64,000 bases of DNA from NCBI RefSeq assembly GCF_945859705.1, contig NC_079136.1:77624867-77688866 (forward strand), in the 5' to 3' direction. A program made the translations under genes and the position numbers. Within the stretch, counting starts at the first letter, position 1. Each line of letters opens with the position of its first letter. This DNA comes from Episyrphus balteatus (taxonomy: Eukaryota > Arthropoda > Insecta > Diptera > Syrphidae). Positions 36,501 to 46,067 of the stretch are shown here, in pieces. The notes beneath the pieces are model-generated. The model ran no database searches. It was not told where the DNA came from and saw only the letters and a list, made by a program, of their open reading frames with translations.

Positions 36501-39500
36501 TTTTGTTGGTCTTCTTGGTCTTGTTGGATTACATCTTCATCAAGTTCTTGATTTTCACAATAGTTGTCACTCGCAGTTTCGTACTCATCCGAATATATGC
36601 TACTCTCTGCATTTTGTTCTTCATTTTGCTCTTCCCCAGTTGGGTCAACATCTTTGAAAGGTAACTTTATTGCATTTTCACATAGTATTGGATTTTCCTG
36701 AAATTTAACGTCTCTTGACAGGATAACTTTGTTCTGTTCTTTGATGTAAATTCTGTATCGTTCATCACCATCATATCCAACGATATAGCCTTTAACTGCT
36801 TTTCTGTCCATTTTCTTTCTCTTTTGAACTGGAATATGGGTGTAGCAAGTTGAACCAATTATTCTTAAGTGCTTGATTCTCGGCTTCTTTCCAATCCACA
36901 ATTCGTATGGGCTAACTCCATCTACTGATGACTTCCCAGTTCGGTTCAGGATGTACACCGAGGTGTTTACAAGCTCCGCCCAAATTGCTTCTGGATACTC
37001 AGCTTCTCTACTTGAATACTTAAAAGTTCTTGCCATTTCAATTAAAGTTCGGTTCTCACGTTCACTACCGCCATTCTGCTCTGGAGTGTATGGCGCTGTC
37101 AGTCTTTGGGTGATTCCATTTAGTCGAAGAATCTCTTTGACTTCTCTGTTGTCAAATTCGCCGCCATTGTCACTCAATAATTCTTTAATCGGATGACCCA
37201 AGATCTTGGCATTAGCTATCACTTCTTTTAAGACATTCTTGACGTCAGATTTGTGTTCTATTGCAAAACCGTACCGGAATTTAGAGAAACTATCTTTAAA
37301 AATAACCAGATACTTTTTCTTCTTAAAAGAATCGCTAAAAGGTCCGCACACGTCGGTGGACATAAGCTCTCCTGGTATAGTCGCTTTTCTTCTCGTTCCG
37401 AATGGTAATCTATGTGCTTTTCCATATATGCACGGCTCACACAAATTCTGGTCAAGCTTGACTTTGATGCCTAATTCTTTTTCTATTATCTTTTTGACGT
37501 GTCTCTTGTCTTGATGTCCAAACCGCTCATGATACAGTTGTAGTGTCGTATCATCTCCAACCACTACATTGAACTGCATATCTGACGTCACTTTCGAAAC
37601 TATTGGTGTGATCGCTGCCTTGTACAAAGATCCGTTCACATGACGATATCCACGTAACACTATCTTGCCATTAACATCAAGCGAACACTGTGTAGTTGTG
37701 GACTTGAAAACACTGTTTCGATTTCGGTCTTGAGCGGCTAGAACAGAAAATAAATTTCTCGAAATAGAAGGTACATACCAAACATCATTCAAGGTCACTT
37801 CTTCATTGTTGTGAGTTGATTAGACTTTGATTTTCCCTTTTCCAACAGCTGTAAGAGTTTCTTTTCCAGCTGCTTGAATTTGACATGAACTCTCAAATAC
37901 TTCAAAATCGATAAACCAGTCTCGACAGTTTGTGACATGTCTTGTAGCACCATTATCGATCCACCAATCCATTGAATTTAGTTCAGTTGCATAGGCATTA
38001 TTGCAAACAGACACTAAAGATGCATTTGTATCAACAATGTTGCTTGGATTTCTGCTAAAATTCATGTCTTTTGCTGGTTTTCCTTCAGCTAACCACTTCT
38101 TGCAATCTCGAACCCAATGACCTCTTTTCTTACAAAAATTACAAATATCTTCTCTCTTGTTTCTTGAATAATTTTGTTTTGGTCGAACTTCTTGCTTCTT
38201 TTTGTCGAATCTGGATGCAATTAGCGCCTCTTGAGCTAAATTATCGTTATCTTCTGTTTTCTTGAAATTTCTTTCATACATGCAAAGCTGCGTGGTCAAC
38301 TCATCAAATGTCTTTGCTTCATCTTTTGTTAGTAACATCCAACTTGATCTGAAAGTCTCAAATCTTGATGGTAAAATATGCAGGACTTTGCATACCAACA
38401 TCAAGTCTGGTAACGTGTTCTCTTTTTTAGCTTTGAGACCACTATTCAAATCGTTCCACAAACCTCTGAGCTTCGCAATGTGTGTGGAAACATCTTGAGA
38501 AGGATTCCAACTGAATGCAAAGAGATCAGTGCATATCTTGAACAGTTGATCCTTCGATGTTGCTTCAAATTGCTGTTTTAAAGCTTCCCACGCATCATGT
38601 GCAGTCTCTTTATCCATTATTTTCTGATAAACTTCTTCTGTGACCGAGCTTGTTATCATCGATTTAGCGTAGCTATTCGCTTTTCGATATAAGTTGCTCA
38701 TTTCTTTATGTTGGCTTATTTCTTCTGCTTTAGCTGTCACTGATAAAGGATCTGGCTTCTTCAGAATCCCATCTATAGCATCTAGCGCTCCCTCATGGTA
38801 GTCAAGTAAGTCTCGAATTTTTCTTTTCCATATCGGCCAATCTGTCTCACCAGCCAAAAGCTTGATATGCTTTGCTAAGTCCATCTTCAAATAGACTATT
38901 GTTTTCTCGGTTCACAAATAACGAAAATTAAATTCAAATCAAAACAAATTAATCAATATTGCATACTAGACCCATAACCTATTGTTTTCTATGGAATCAA
39001 TATTCAATTAATTGTATTTAAATTTGAACAAAATATTCTTTATTAAAAATGAACGACAGTATTTAAAAAGATTTGAATCGAGAATAAAAAATAATCTTAA
39101 ACAAGTTTTGATATAAACATAAAAACATTCTAAGTTAAAACAAACATAAACAAAGTACAAATTATGTTAAAGTATAAATTAACATTAAAGATAATTATTA
39201 ATTGACTTCAACAAAAAAGACTTGCAGAATATTTCTTGAAAGACAAGTTCTCTTAATTTTTTTTCGATTTGTTCCATAAACATAGAATTATTGCCGAATT
39301 TGACTCCGAAATAAGTTCCAAATTCGTTGAAATGCCCGATTTTATAAGTATTTTTGTGCACTTGAAAACTGCCGTATAAAATCGTTTGCAAATTTCACAG
39401 TAGGTACCTGTCGATGCGAGCAGTTATTTCAGTCATTAAGAGGAATGAGTTACCTATAAAATCCTGAATAACTAACTTTGGTCTGAGAAAAAAAAGGTAA

Positions 39501-41624
39501 ATGAGCAAATCATTTTTGCTGTTTTTTTTTTTACAAAATTGTTTTGACATATAAAAATTGTAGCTTAACATGTTCTGCGGCCCACACAAATTTTTATCTC
39601 GCTGTTTTGGCCCCTTGTAACAATTGAGTTTGACATGCCTGTTGTTTAATGTCCATTTTTCAAAATGTTGGAAAATTGGTTTTTAAAGTTCAGATTGAAA
39701 GTTTTTTGTGTATATCAGAAAGTTTTTGATTTTTTGCTGGAAGCCTGGATAATTTTGTTTTAAAAACATGAAACAGAACTTTTGTTTCTATTATTTTGAT
39801 TTAGATATAAATTAAAATCAAAGAGAAAGTCATTTTTTTTTTGTAGATTTTTTGTAGTGAAATAATTCATTAATTGCAGACAAAATTCTTTGAAAAATTA
39901 AACACTATCAAAAAAATAAAGAACATTTCTCAGTTAAACTTACGTAAGAAAATTTAATAGTACAAAAACCTTTGTAAGTTACCTAGAGCCATTTGCGGAA
40001 ACGAAACTTAATTTCTAATTTGGGCTTTAACTCTTATGGCCGAATTCATAAACATTTAAAAGGCTTTTAAAAATTTAAGTGACGTTTTTTTTGTATGGAA
40101 CAAACGTAATTTTAGGATTTAAAATCCTAATAAATATTTGAATAGGCTTTATGAAATTCGCCATTATTCTCTTCTTTTCCTTCTCTTTTTCTTCCTTTGA
40201 TTTGGCGCTATTATGATTTATGATCGATCTTGATGTCAGGGGGATCATAATTCTCACGTATCTGATTGACACTAGTGATTCGCCTGTGAGGTTCTCCGTG
40301 TTCCTCAGAAATTGGCGGCAAGTCTCCCGGTTTTGTATTGTTCCATTTCTGAGGCCAACTGAACGCTGGTGTTTTTATATTTGCTTGTACCGGGAGTTTT
40401 AAGGCCTACCTTTCTTACATCGTTGTTGTAACATGTTTTGGAGATGATATTTTTAACATGAATGCTTCTTCGAATCTTCGCACTTATAATTCGATCAAGT
40501 TTTGTAACTTCTGTTGCTATTAACTGACCGTTAACTGACTCTCATACTTTCTATACATTGTTGTACATTGTGAATTGTATGTGAGAGCTTCAGCTTAGGG
40601 GGCTTCTTCAGAATTTTCCCGCCACTTCATCCATCCTACGGTTATGCTATGGTTAATATCGTCATCACTAGTAGCTTCACTATTTGTCAAAGACTTTTTC
40701 ACGCTGGCAAAACTACTGCGTTAGCTTTTTTATTCGTCCCATCCCACTGGTCTCGTTTCGAGTGGATGGAAAACAGCATTTATCCAGCCTGTCCCTAAAA
40801 AAAGGGAATCCTCCTCACTCTCCAACTATCGACCGAATGCAGTTACGTCCTTTCTTTCCAAGTTAATGGAAACGCTGATTAATTTCTAGCTAAAGAAATT
40901 TCTGATGGCATATCTCACCGAACAGTGGAACAAATCTTTACATTGTTTTGGAGAAAGTAAGATTATTGCGCTTGATAATTAATTCAAAGGCATTTGATTG
41001 AAAACGCATGCATTTTGTATCGATGATTCTCTTCTTCATTGGATTAGAAATTACCTTTCGGACCATTCCACTACAAGTCGTATTGGATGGTTTTAAGTCT
41101 GAAACCCACAAAATAAACGCTGGTCTTGAGTTGTAGAAAAAACTGGATTTATGTGCTTATATGTTAAATGAGCCATTTCGGTTTTTAAATTTTGTTATAT
41201 TTCATGTTTCAGGGCCGCAAATTTTAGTTAGTATTTATGCAAAGAATCGCTGGTCGGTGGAGACTACACTTGGATACTGCTGGGGTCATCTTCCAATTAT
41301 TGGGTCAGATGTAGCAAAAACAACACAACCAATTCGGATTCCCAAAGACTCAACTATTATGGGTGAACTCTCAAATTGGATCACTTCAAGAAATGCAGAA
41401 TTGAAAAATCCTAAAGTACTTCTTGATAGTTATGAGAACAAAGGTTGTAAATAAGTCTTATATAACTGTTTAATTTTTCTAAACTTCATTTTGTTTTAGA
41501 ACTGATATCGATGGAAAAGAACGGTGAACTGAAATTAAATTTGCGAACACTTTGTCGAGGAACAAATGAAGATTGCAGTGAGCCGTATGGAAAGGATCAT
41601 CATAAGTTAACAAAAAGGCTTTAA
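33506..41624 (+). CDS. B9d1: B9 domain-containing protein 1 (MKSR1)
   Basis: There are three exons: 33506-33767, 41213-41443 and 41500-41624. They join in frame (phases 1 and 1; the Trp of FGWPQI is split across intron 1) to give 205 residues, equal to the usual length of B9D1. The B9 domain fills the protein: ATGTIESAIFPLGPES at the start, then NWKHISGVNNGISQ, the hallmark KSNSPFGWPQILVSIYAKN, GYCWGHLPI and the SNWITSRNAELKNPKVLLDS region. B9D1 acts with B9D2, MKS1 and Tectonics in the MKS module of the ciliary transition zone, controlling membrane protein entry into cilia. The ATG is preceded by ACAAA and begins just before the domain. Intron 1 is 7.4 kb because of nested transposons. Exon 2 ends AAAG|GTTGTA, a weak donor; without splicing it reads GCK and stops. 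The coding parts are intact, so the gene is probably functional. Confidence 0.92.
34563..34796 (-). repeat. 3' LTR of the Copia element
   Basis: It is identical to the LTR at 38980-39213. It contains AATAAA-type sequences on the minus strand that could serve polyadenylation of the element. It is preceded (minus sense) by the polypurine tract at 34797-34805. Confidence 0.9.
34797..34805 (-). other. Polypurine tract
   Basis: The minus strand reads AAGGGAAAG immediately before the 3' LTR start TGTTGAAG, the position where plus-strand priming occurs in LTR retrotransposons. Confidence 0.8.
34826..37798 (-). CDS. Copia Pol: integrase, reverse transcriptase, RNase H
   Basis: The frame has 990 codons from the first internal ATG, in the same frame as Gag but after a TAA. 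In order: the rest of protease (NLFSVLAAQ), the zinc-binding GAG-pre-integrase part (YHERFGH...CEPCIYGK, about 89-127), the integrase core with D149 (STDVCGPF), D210 (LSDNGGEF) and E247 (GSERENRT), a Gln/Asn-rich linker, reverse transcriptase with YVDD at about 676, and RNase H ending TKPLP. No other stop or frameshift is visible. The ATG at 37798 is probably not a true start; Copia normally makes one polyprotein. Confidence 0.94.
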   Translation of the reverse strand: MTLNDVWYVPSISRNLFSVLAAQDRNRNSVFKSTTTQCSLDVNGKIVLRGYRHVNGSLYKAAITPIVSKVTSDMQFNVVVGDDTTLQLYHERFGHQDKRHVKKIIEKELGIKVKLDQNLCEPCIYGKAHRLPFGTRRKATIPGELMSTDVCGPFSDSFKKKKYLVIFKDSFSKFRYGFAIEHKSDVKNVLKEVIANAKILGHPIKELLSDNGGEFDNREVKEILRLNGITQRLTAPYTPEQNGGSERENRTLIEMARTFKYSSREAEYPEAIWAELVNTSVYILNRTGKSSVDGVSPYELWIGKKPRIKHLRIIGSTCYTHIPVQKRKKMDRKAVKGYIVGYDGDERYRIYIKEQNKVILSRDVKFQENPILCENAIKLPFKDVDPTGEEQNEEQNAESSIYSDEYETASDNYCENQELDEDVIQQDQEDQQNQQNQQNQQNQQNQEDQQDQRNLRNRTALRRPKNLDDYVMAAEDYVNFSSIPETFQEAINSKEKSEWVKAMEREMTSLQQNQTWKLTTLPRGAKAIPCKWVYCLKKNPDGTIDKYKARLVAKGFSQREGIDYCQTFSPVAKMGTIRSVLSIAASEKMHLIQFDVSTAFLYGDLEEVIYMKQPAGYEDGTDKVCRLMKSLYGLKQSSSYWNKRFGSFISKLGFTVSDADPCLYMRERNGKKLVLVLYVDDGLVGSTDQYELEKFIEELKTEFKITSKKATFFLGLEIEQNEERIKVSQKAHARKILDRFQFSECKPISTPIVKFTETSKTGKVDDENHNFPYRQIVGALMYLMLGTRPDLAYTVGFLSRTLENPSKEDVSRVKRVFRYIAGTLDLGIEYKKDDKTRILKCFSDADFGGCQSTGRSTSGVVITHAGGAISWLSQRQAMVATSTTEAEIVAANEAAKEIIWLCRLFEGIVKLKEIPVLQVDNSAAVRLAQNPEFHRRTKHIATKHFFIREKVTEGKIEIQQISTEKQVVDIMTKPLPCPRLKLLCSEMGLF
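37820..38890 (-). CDS. Copia Gag and start of protease
   Basis: The frame has 356 codons. The N-terminal two thirds is a Copia-type Gag (UBN2-like: WPIWKRKIRDLL at the start, AHDAWEALKQQF, RFETFRSSWMLL). A CCHC zinc knuckle CNFCKKRGHWVRDC lies at about residues 250-265. Protease begins with WWIDNGATRHV at about 308-318, where the catalytic triplet is D-N-G rather than the commoner D-S/T-G. The frame ends at TAA (37820-37822) inside the protease region and resumes in the same frame at 37819. The start ATG (38890) lies 90 bp after the 5' LTR. Confidence 0.93.
   Translation of the reverse strand: MKMDLAKHIKLLAGETDWPIWKRKIRDLLDYHEGALDAIDGILKKPDPLSVTAKAEEISQHKEMSNLYRKANSYAKSMITSSVTEEVYQKIMDKETAHDAWEALKQQFEATSKDQLFKICTDLFAFSWNPSQDVSTHIAKLRGLWNDLNSGLKAKKENTLPDLMLVCKVLHILPSRFETFRSSWMLLTKDEAKTFDELTTQLCMYERNFKKTEDNDNLAQEALIASRFDKKKQEVRPKQNYSRNKREDICNFCKKRGHWVRDCKKWLAEGKPAKDMNFSRNPSNIVDTNASLVSVCNNAYATELNSMDWWIDNGATRHVTNCRDWFIDFEVFESSCQIQAAGKETLTAVGKGKIKV
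38964..38979 (-). other. Primer-binding site (half-tRNA initiator Met type)
   Basis: Directly after the 5' LTR the minus strand reads GGTTATGGGTCTAGTA. The first nine bases GGTTATGGG match the known Copia primer site, complementary to the internal half of initiator methionine tRNA. Confidence 0.85.
38980..39213 (-). repeat. 5' LTR of the Copia element
   Basis: On the minus strand it begins TGTTGAAGTCAATT and ends GAAAACAATA, immediately followed by the primer site. It is identical to the other LTR over 234 bp. The usual CA end lies 3 bases inside; the ATA is included because both copies share it and the 5-bp duplication then matches. Confidence 0.9.
40740..41130 (+). pseudogene. Degraded Jockey-like LINE reverse transcriptase fragment
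   Basis: Across several frames the conceptual translation matches non-LTR reverse transcriptase: WKTAFIQPVPKK, SNYRPNAVTSFLSK then LMETLIN, and further on LHWIRNYLSD and INAGL. The WK-ALVQPVPKKG...NYRPIA pattern is typical of Jockey-type LINEs. Stops and frameshifts separate the pieces. It lies at the 3' end of B9d1 intron 1, before exon 2. Confidence 0.7.
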
Positions 41625-42189
41625 AAAGACTAGATTTGGAATCTACCAATGGCCAGTTGTACATAACTTCAACCTCCAATGATTAATCGAATTTGGAAAA
41701 CTAATTAGTTGGAGCTTGGATCAAGTGGAGATCTTAATGAGAGGATGGATTACGTCTTTTGTCAACCAGCACAAATCATTAGACGGATCCTAATTAGATT
41801 AAAAATTTAGGTTAGATAAAATTATACAAAATTTTTAACAATAAGTTTCGAATACAATACAAATCTCAAAGTTGAAATGAGATAACTACATGAAAGAAGC
41901 TAGAAAAATAAGTTTCTACATATTTACTTTACCTATATCAAAAGCTCATGAAGTGAAAACTAGCTCAAATTTGAAATTCGAATGGCTAATTATCTCATTT
42001 GATATGGTCGACACTTAATATATATATAATTATTTTAATAAATATATATTTGCTTCGCTTTGTTCATATGCGGATGTATTAACATTATGTATATACCATT
42101 GATTTAGCATCCATCCACATAATTGGTTGGAGGAGTTTTTATTATTTCAGGTCGGATCAAGTCAAAATTAGAAGTTTTGTATAAGACTA

Positions 42190-42320
42190 GAAATAGATGA
42201 ATTAAAAGTCTCTGCATTCGCTGACGACACGTCGCTATTACGTTATAAGAAAAACATCTCCAAACTTTAAAAGAACTTACACAAACTGCTCTCAACAAGC
42301 TACTAACGTAGGCAACAAAT
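42190..42320 (+). pseudogene. Second LINE reverse transcriptase fragment (FADD box)
   Basis: The frame reads SAFADDTSLLRYKKN, containing the catalytic F/YxDD box of a LINE reverse transcriptase, followed by a stop. It lies about 0.6 kb 3' of B9d1 and may come from the same family, or even the same insertion, as the fragment at 40740-41130, although B9d1 exons 2 and 3 lie between them. Confidence 0.55.
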
Positions 42321-43017
42321 CGTTAATTAAGAATTTGTCATCTTTACAAGAAAATATAAAATTCCACAACTAGACCCTTTTTTTATCATACATAACATAT
42401 CGCGATAAGCTAAGTAAAGTCGAACGTTTAGCCCCATGTGTATCAGTTGAGCGCTCTGTTCGACAACCTCATGTGCATTAGATATATATCCCAATGGACC
42501 AATAACTTCATTGGTCACACAAACATTCTAAATTCATATGTAATAAATTTATATGCATATAAATTTATTATCTGTGCTTCTTTATCTTCATTTATAGTGG
42601 CCAAGCACATAAGTTTACAAATAAATGTCGTAAAATTAAAAAAAAGATAATAAATTGAATCTAAAAAAAGACCAAAAATTTCAATAGAGACCAAAGCTTC
42701 AATTTATCCGTAGCATGGGACCCACTCATCAACCAGTTGAAAAATAAAAGACAACAAAAAATCAAAGCAATGCACCATCTGATGTGATTAGCTTTGCTTG
42801 AATAGAAGCTTATGTGCAACAACAATTAATGCAGTTCCAAGGTCCAAACAACAACCATCAGTATTGCAAATACCAACAACAAAATCAGCAGAAAATCCTA
42901 ACCGGTAAATTCTACGTGTGAGAAAAACAAAAGCTTAGGAAGAAGCATCATATTTTTAATATGGAAAAAAGTTTAAAATAACGGTAAGTCCAAATACATA
43001 CTCAATTAATCTGAAAA

Positions 43018-43557
43018 CACCGGCACACAAAAATAAAAGTGGCATATACTAAGGACCAGACCTATATTGCTATATGTTTTTGAACCTGCTGAATCCGAAT
43101 TTAAAGTCCGTTTTGCCCGGTCACCCTCCAGTTTTGAGTAAAAACACTCAAAAAAAGTTTGGGGGGGGGGGGGCTTTTGTATTTTTTTTCTTAAAACTGG
43201 AGGGTGACCGGGCAAAACGGACTTGAAATTCGGATTCAGCTCGTTGAGATACATGTCGGTAGGTAGGTCCGGTCTTAAGTACCACTTTTTTTGTGTGCTG
43301 ATTTTGTTGCCGCTGTCATCCCCGGCACACAAAAAAAAAAAGTGGCATGCACTTAGGACCAGACTTATATTTCTATATGTTTTTGAACCCGCTGAATCCG
43401 AATTTCAAGTCCGTTTGGACCAGTCATCCTCCTGTTTTGAGCAAAATGCAAAAAACCCCAAAAAAGTAACAAAATTTTAAATAAAATGCAGTCACAGCTC
43501 AAAAATGGAGGGTCACCGGTCCCAAGTACATGCCACTTTTTTTTTTGTGTGTCGGTG
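43018..43557. mobile_element. Foldback MITE pair with CACCGGCACACAAAA ends
   Basis: The left end is CACCGGCACACAAAAATAAA then AGTGGCAT. The right end is the inverted ATGCCACTTTTTTTTTTGTG then TGTCGGTG. AAA flanks both sides. An internal CCGGCACACAAAA at about 43322 starts a second unit, and GGAGGGTGACCGG/CCGGTCACCCTCC are inverted around a poly-G run at 43161-43173. It looks like two related foldback elements joined head to tail or one nested in the other. Confidence 0.7.
43161..43173. repeat. Run of 13 G
   Basis: Thirteen consecutive G residues sit at the centre of the foldback at 43018-43325, between the stems CCGGTCACCCTCC and GGAGGGTGACCGG. Such a run is exceptional in this AT-rich window and its exact length is uncertain. 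Confidence 0.8.
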
Positions 43558-45146
43558 AAATCATTTATTTTTTAAATGAAAAATTTGATTTTAAAACCAA
43601 TGGAATTTTTGATTTATCGATTTTTATACAATATTATTCTACATACATACATACATAAGTTGAAATCTTATGTTTGAAACTTTTCTTCTACCAATTTGCT
43701 CTAAACTGGCTCTTACTTTGGTAGCCGTTCCACATGCATAGAAAATATTTTGTTTATGTGATAAGTTGATTGGGTGAATTTCAACATGAGGCTAATGCTT
43801 TGTTGCCAACCACTCGAATGCAACTCAGATTTATGCGGCCAGCCACTTGTTCATAGAGAAAGATATACCTCCTCTATGCACTTGGCGCTCAATGCGAATT
43901 TAACACATCCAATTTATGATACCCTCAATTATATTCAACCTACGAGTATTTGCCGGTTGGAGATTGTTGTTCAACAAATTGATTAAAAGCAAATAAGTAT
44001 AGATGCAACTACAGTTGATACTTGTTGATAACTTCTATTTATTGTGTAATCTACCTACTTAAATTCTACTTAACAGTTTTAGTGATGTGGTAACGCTGCC
44101 TTAACTACAATCTACATAAATAAACCAACGAATTTATTTTTCAACTTCTCCAACCAATCATTGATTGCCACTACAATGGTATTTTAGCAACTTGTACGTT
44201 GGGATTGTTGAGTGGCGATTGGAATTGGTATCGGACGACGGAGACAAATAAAAAAATAAATTGAGTTCAAAACATTTGTGTACATTTGCTCGCAGCTTGC
44301 AGTCGGTTTGTCATTGTCATCACAACAACGTCTAAAAAGTTTAAGGGAAATTATTTAGTGTTGGTATCTATATCAAAAGTTGTTTAAACATAAATTTTTT
44401 TTATAGAAAAGCTATTTTCTTTCTAAATTGCTAGGTAAGTAACCTAATTATTATATATTTTTTTAATTTTGTTATTGTTCTTTTTAAAAGACAGCTGAAC
44501 CAAACCTATATACATGTATATTTATTTATTCACGCTCTCATAAACCGAAGAATATACAAAATAAGAAAGATAAGAGTCCCACTTAGGAAACTATTGTGTT
44601 GCCGTCTATTAGAAAAAAAAATATATTCTTTTCACTGCGAATTTGATTGTTCTCTAATAGCCTGTTTTCAATACAGCTGATTTCGCAAATTATCTCATTT
44701 TGAATGTTGAAAATTAAATAATTTCCAGTATAATTCGAAATGATATAATTTGAGAAATTATCTTATTTAGGTTGTAGTGAAAAGCTATTAGGCCTATTTG
44801 CTGACACGAAACTAAAAAAAGCAGTTGAGCATAAATTCTTTTATTCTCTACTTTTTCATTTCCGGAAACCGTCACAAAAAAAATGTAATCGAAATCGTAC
44901 CGATATATCGAAAAACTAATGATGCCAATCGATTTCTCGGTTCCAAAATAGGGAGACACACCCAATGGTGCTGTGTCTCTTGATAAATATTGAAATTTTG
45001 TTCTTACAATATCAACTTATTTTAGCAATTCATACAGTAGGTAATATTTATCAAGATAGTATCTTTAATGATGATCGCATCATTCTTAATGACCCAAGTT
45101 TAATAAAATGATGCCTTAAATGTTTAGATTTAACTTTTATCAATTA

Positions 45147-45881
45147 CACTGGTCTACAAAGTTTTATTTTTGTTACCGTTAGAAAGTTAAAAAAAAATCG
45201 TTTTTTGACTAATTTTGAAGTTAACAAAATTTTCCCCCCATGAACCAGAATATACTTTAAGGTTTTCGGTGTGCTGAACTCGAATCCGAAGGCAAAAATA
45301 TCTTATCAGCTCCCGTTTTTGAAATATTACCGCTAGAAATACAAAAAAAAGTTTTTTTTTTACCACTTTTAATGTTATGCCTTAAGTTTAAGCAACTTTT
45401 TTTAAATCTAAATCATAACGGTTTCTATAAGAAATATTTTCCTTTTTTCAAGACCTGTTTAAATCTTTGAAATATCTTTTTTATTGCCCGAGATATATTA
45501 AAATGAAGTAAGTGTGTTTGGCTTAATTTATCAAAAAGGGGATGAAAACGTGATATCTGTTTGATACATTACAATAAGCCAGAAAACTGACGAAACTCAA
45601 ACAATAAAAAAGTTATCAAACAAATTTCAAAAGATCTTGAATAAAGAAAATAGTTCTTAAAGAAACCGTTATAATTAATATTAAAAAAAATGTCTTCATA
45701 TAAAAGCATAACCTCAAAAGTAGTCAAAAACCTGTTTTTTTGCATCTTTTAACGGTAATATTTCAAAAACGGGAGCTGATAAGATATTTCTGACTTCAGA
45801 TTCGAGTTCAGCACATCAAAAACCTATAGAAAAGTACATAATAGGTATGAGTCTCGGCACCAAAAACCTTGTAGACTTGTG
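45147..45881. mobile_element. 735-bp foldback element upstream of the EcKinase-like gene
   Basis: The left arm CACTGGTCTACAAAGTTTT and the right arm AAAACCTTGTAGACTTGTG are inverted. Inside, CTTATCAGCTCCCGTTTTTG and its complement CAAAAACGGGAGCTGATAAG lie in opposite arms, as do GTGCTGAACTCGAATC and GATTCGAGTTCAGCAC. The flanks read TTATCAATT on both sides, offset by one base, which suggests a target duplication of 8-9 bp. There is no frame. It ends 186 bp before the start codon of the next gene. Confidence 0.75.
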
Positions 45882-46067
45882 TTATCAATTGATTTAGATA
45901 GAATTGTGTTCATTTGATCGAGAACACAAAGTGACAATAAAACCAGTTAAAGAAGATAAAATATTATCTGTGATACCAAATAATAATTATGTTTTTTATT
46001 TGTCTAGTCGCTTTATTAAACATGTATTTAACACATATTTTTTATTTATTATTTCCAAATAAAGAAA

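Larger units (their letters stand above)
34563..39213 (-). mobile_element. Copia-superfamily LTR retrotransposon, complete
   Basis: The 4.65-kb element has two 234-bp LTRs (38980-39213 is the 5' copy, 34563-34796 the 3' copy) that are identical by eye. It is flanked by AAAAA on both sides (34558-34562 and 39214-39218), the expected 5-bp duplication. It encodes Gag, protease, integrase, reverse transcriptase and RNase H in Copia order on the minus strand, antisense to B9d1. Identical LTRs indicate a recent insertion. The reading frame is interrupted by one TAA codon at 37820-37822. Confidence 0.96.
33979..39641. mobile_element. hAT-like non-autonomous element split by Copia
   Basis: The ends are CAGGCATGTCAAACTTGCGG and CAATTGAGTTTGACATGCCTG, inverted over about 15 bp. 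The flanks are 8-bp TTGTTCAA (33971-33978) and TTGTTTAA (39642-39649), a target duplication with one mismatch, as expected for the hAT superfamily. Both sub-terminal regions contain GCGGCCCACA-type blocks. Without the inner Copia it is about 1.0 kb and carries no transposase. It lies in intron 1 of B9d1. Confidence 0.85.
41625..45146. other. Intergenic DNA between B9d1 and the foldback element
   Basis: It holds the LINE fragment at 42190 and the MITE at 43018-43557. A 70-codon frame at 43774-43986 (+) looks like chance. CCGATATATCG at about 44899 is a short palindrome. Nothing else is supported. Confidence 0.4.

Noticed and set aside
35070..37514. + strand frames up to 169 codons
   Set aside because: They are antisense to Copia pol and show no family features.
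38964..38979. Match to initiator methionine tRNA
   Set aside because: Only the short primer-binding segment is present beside the LTR; there is no tRNA gene fold.
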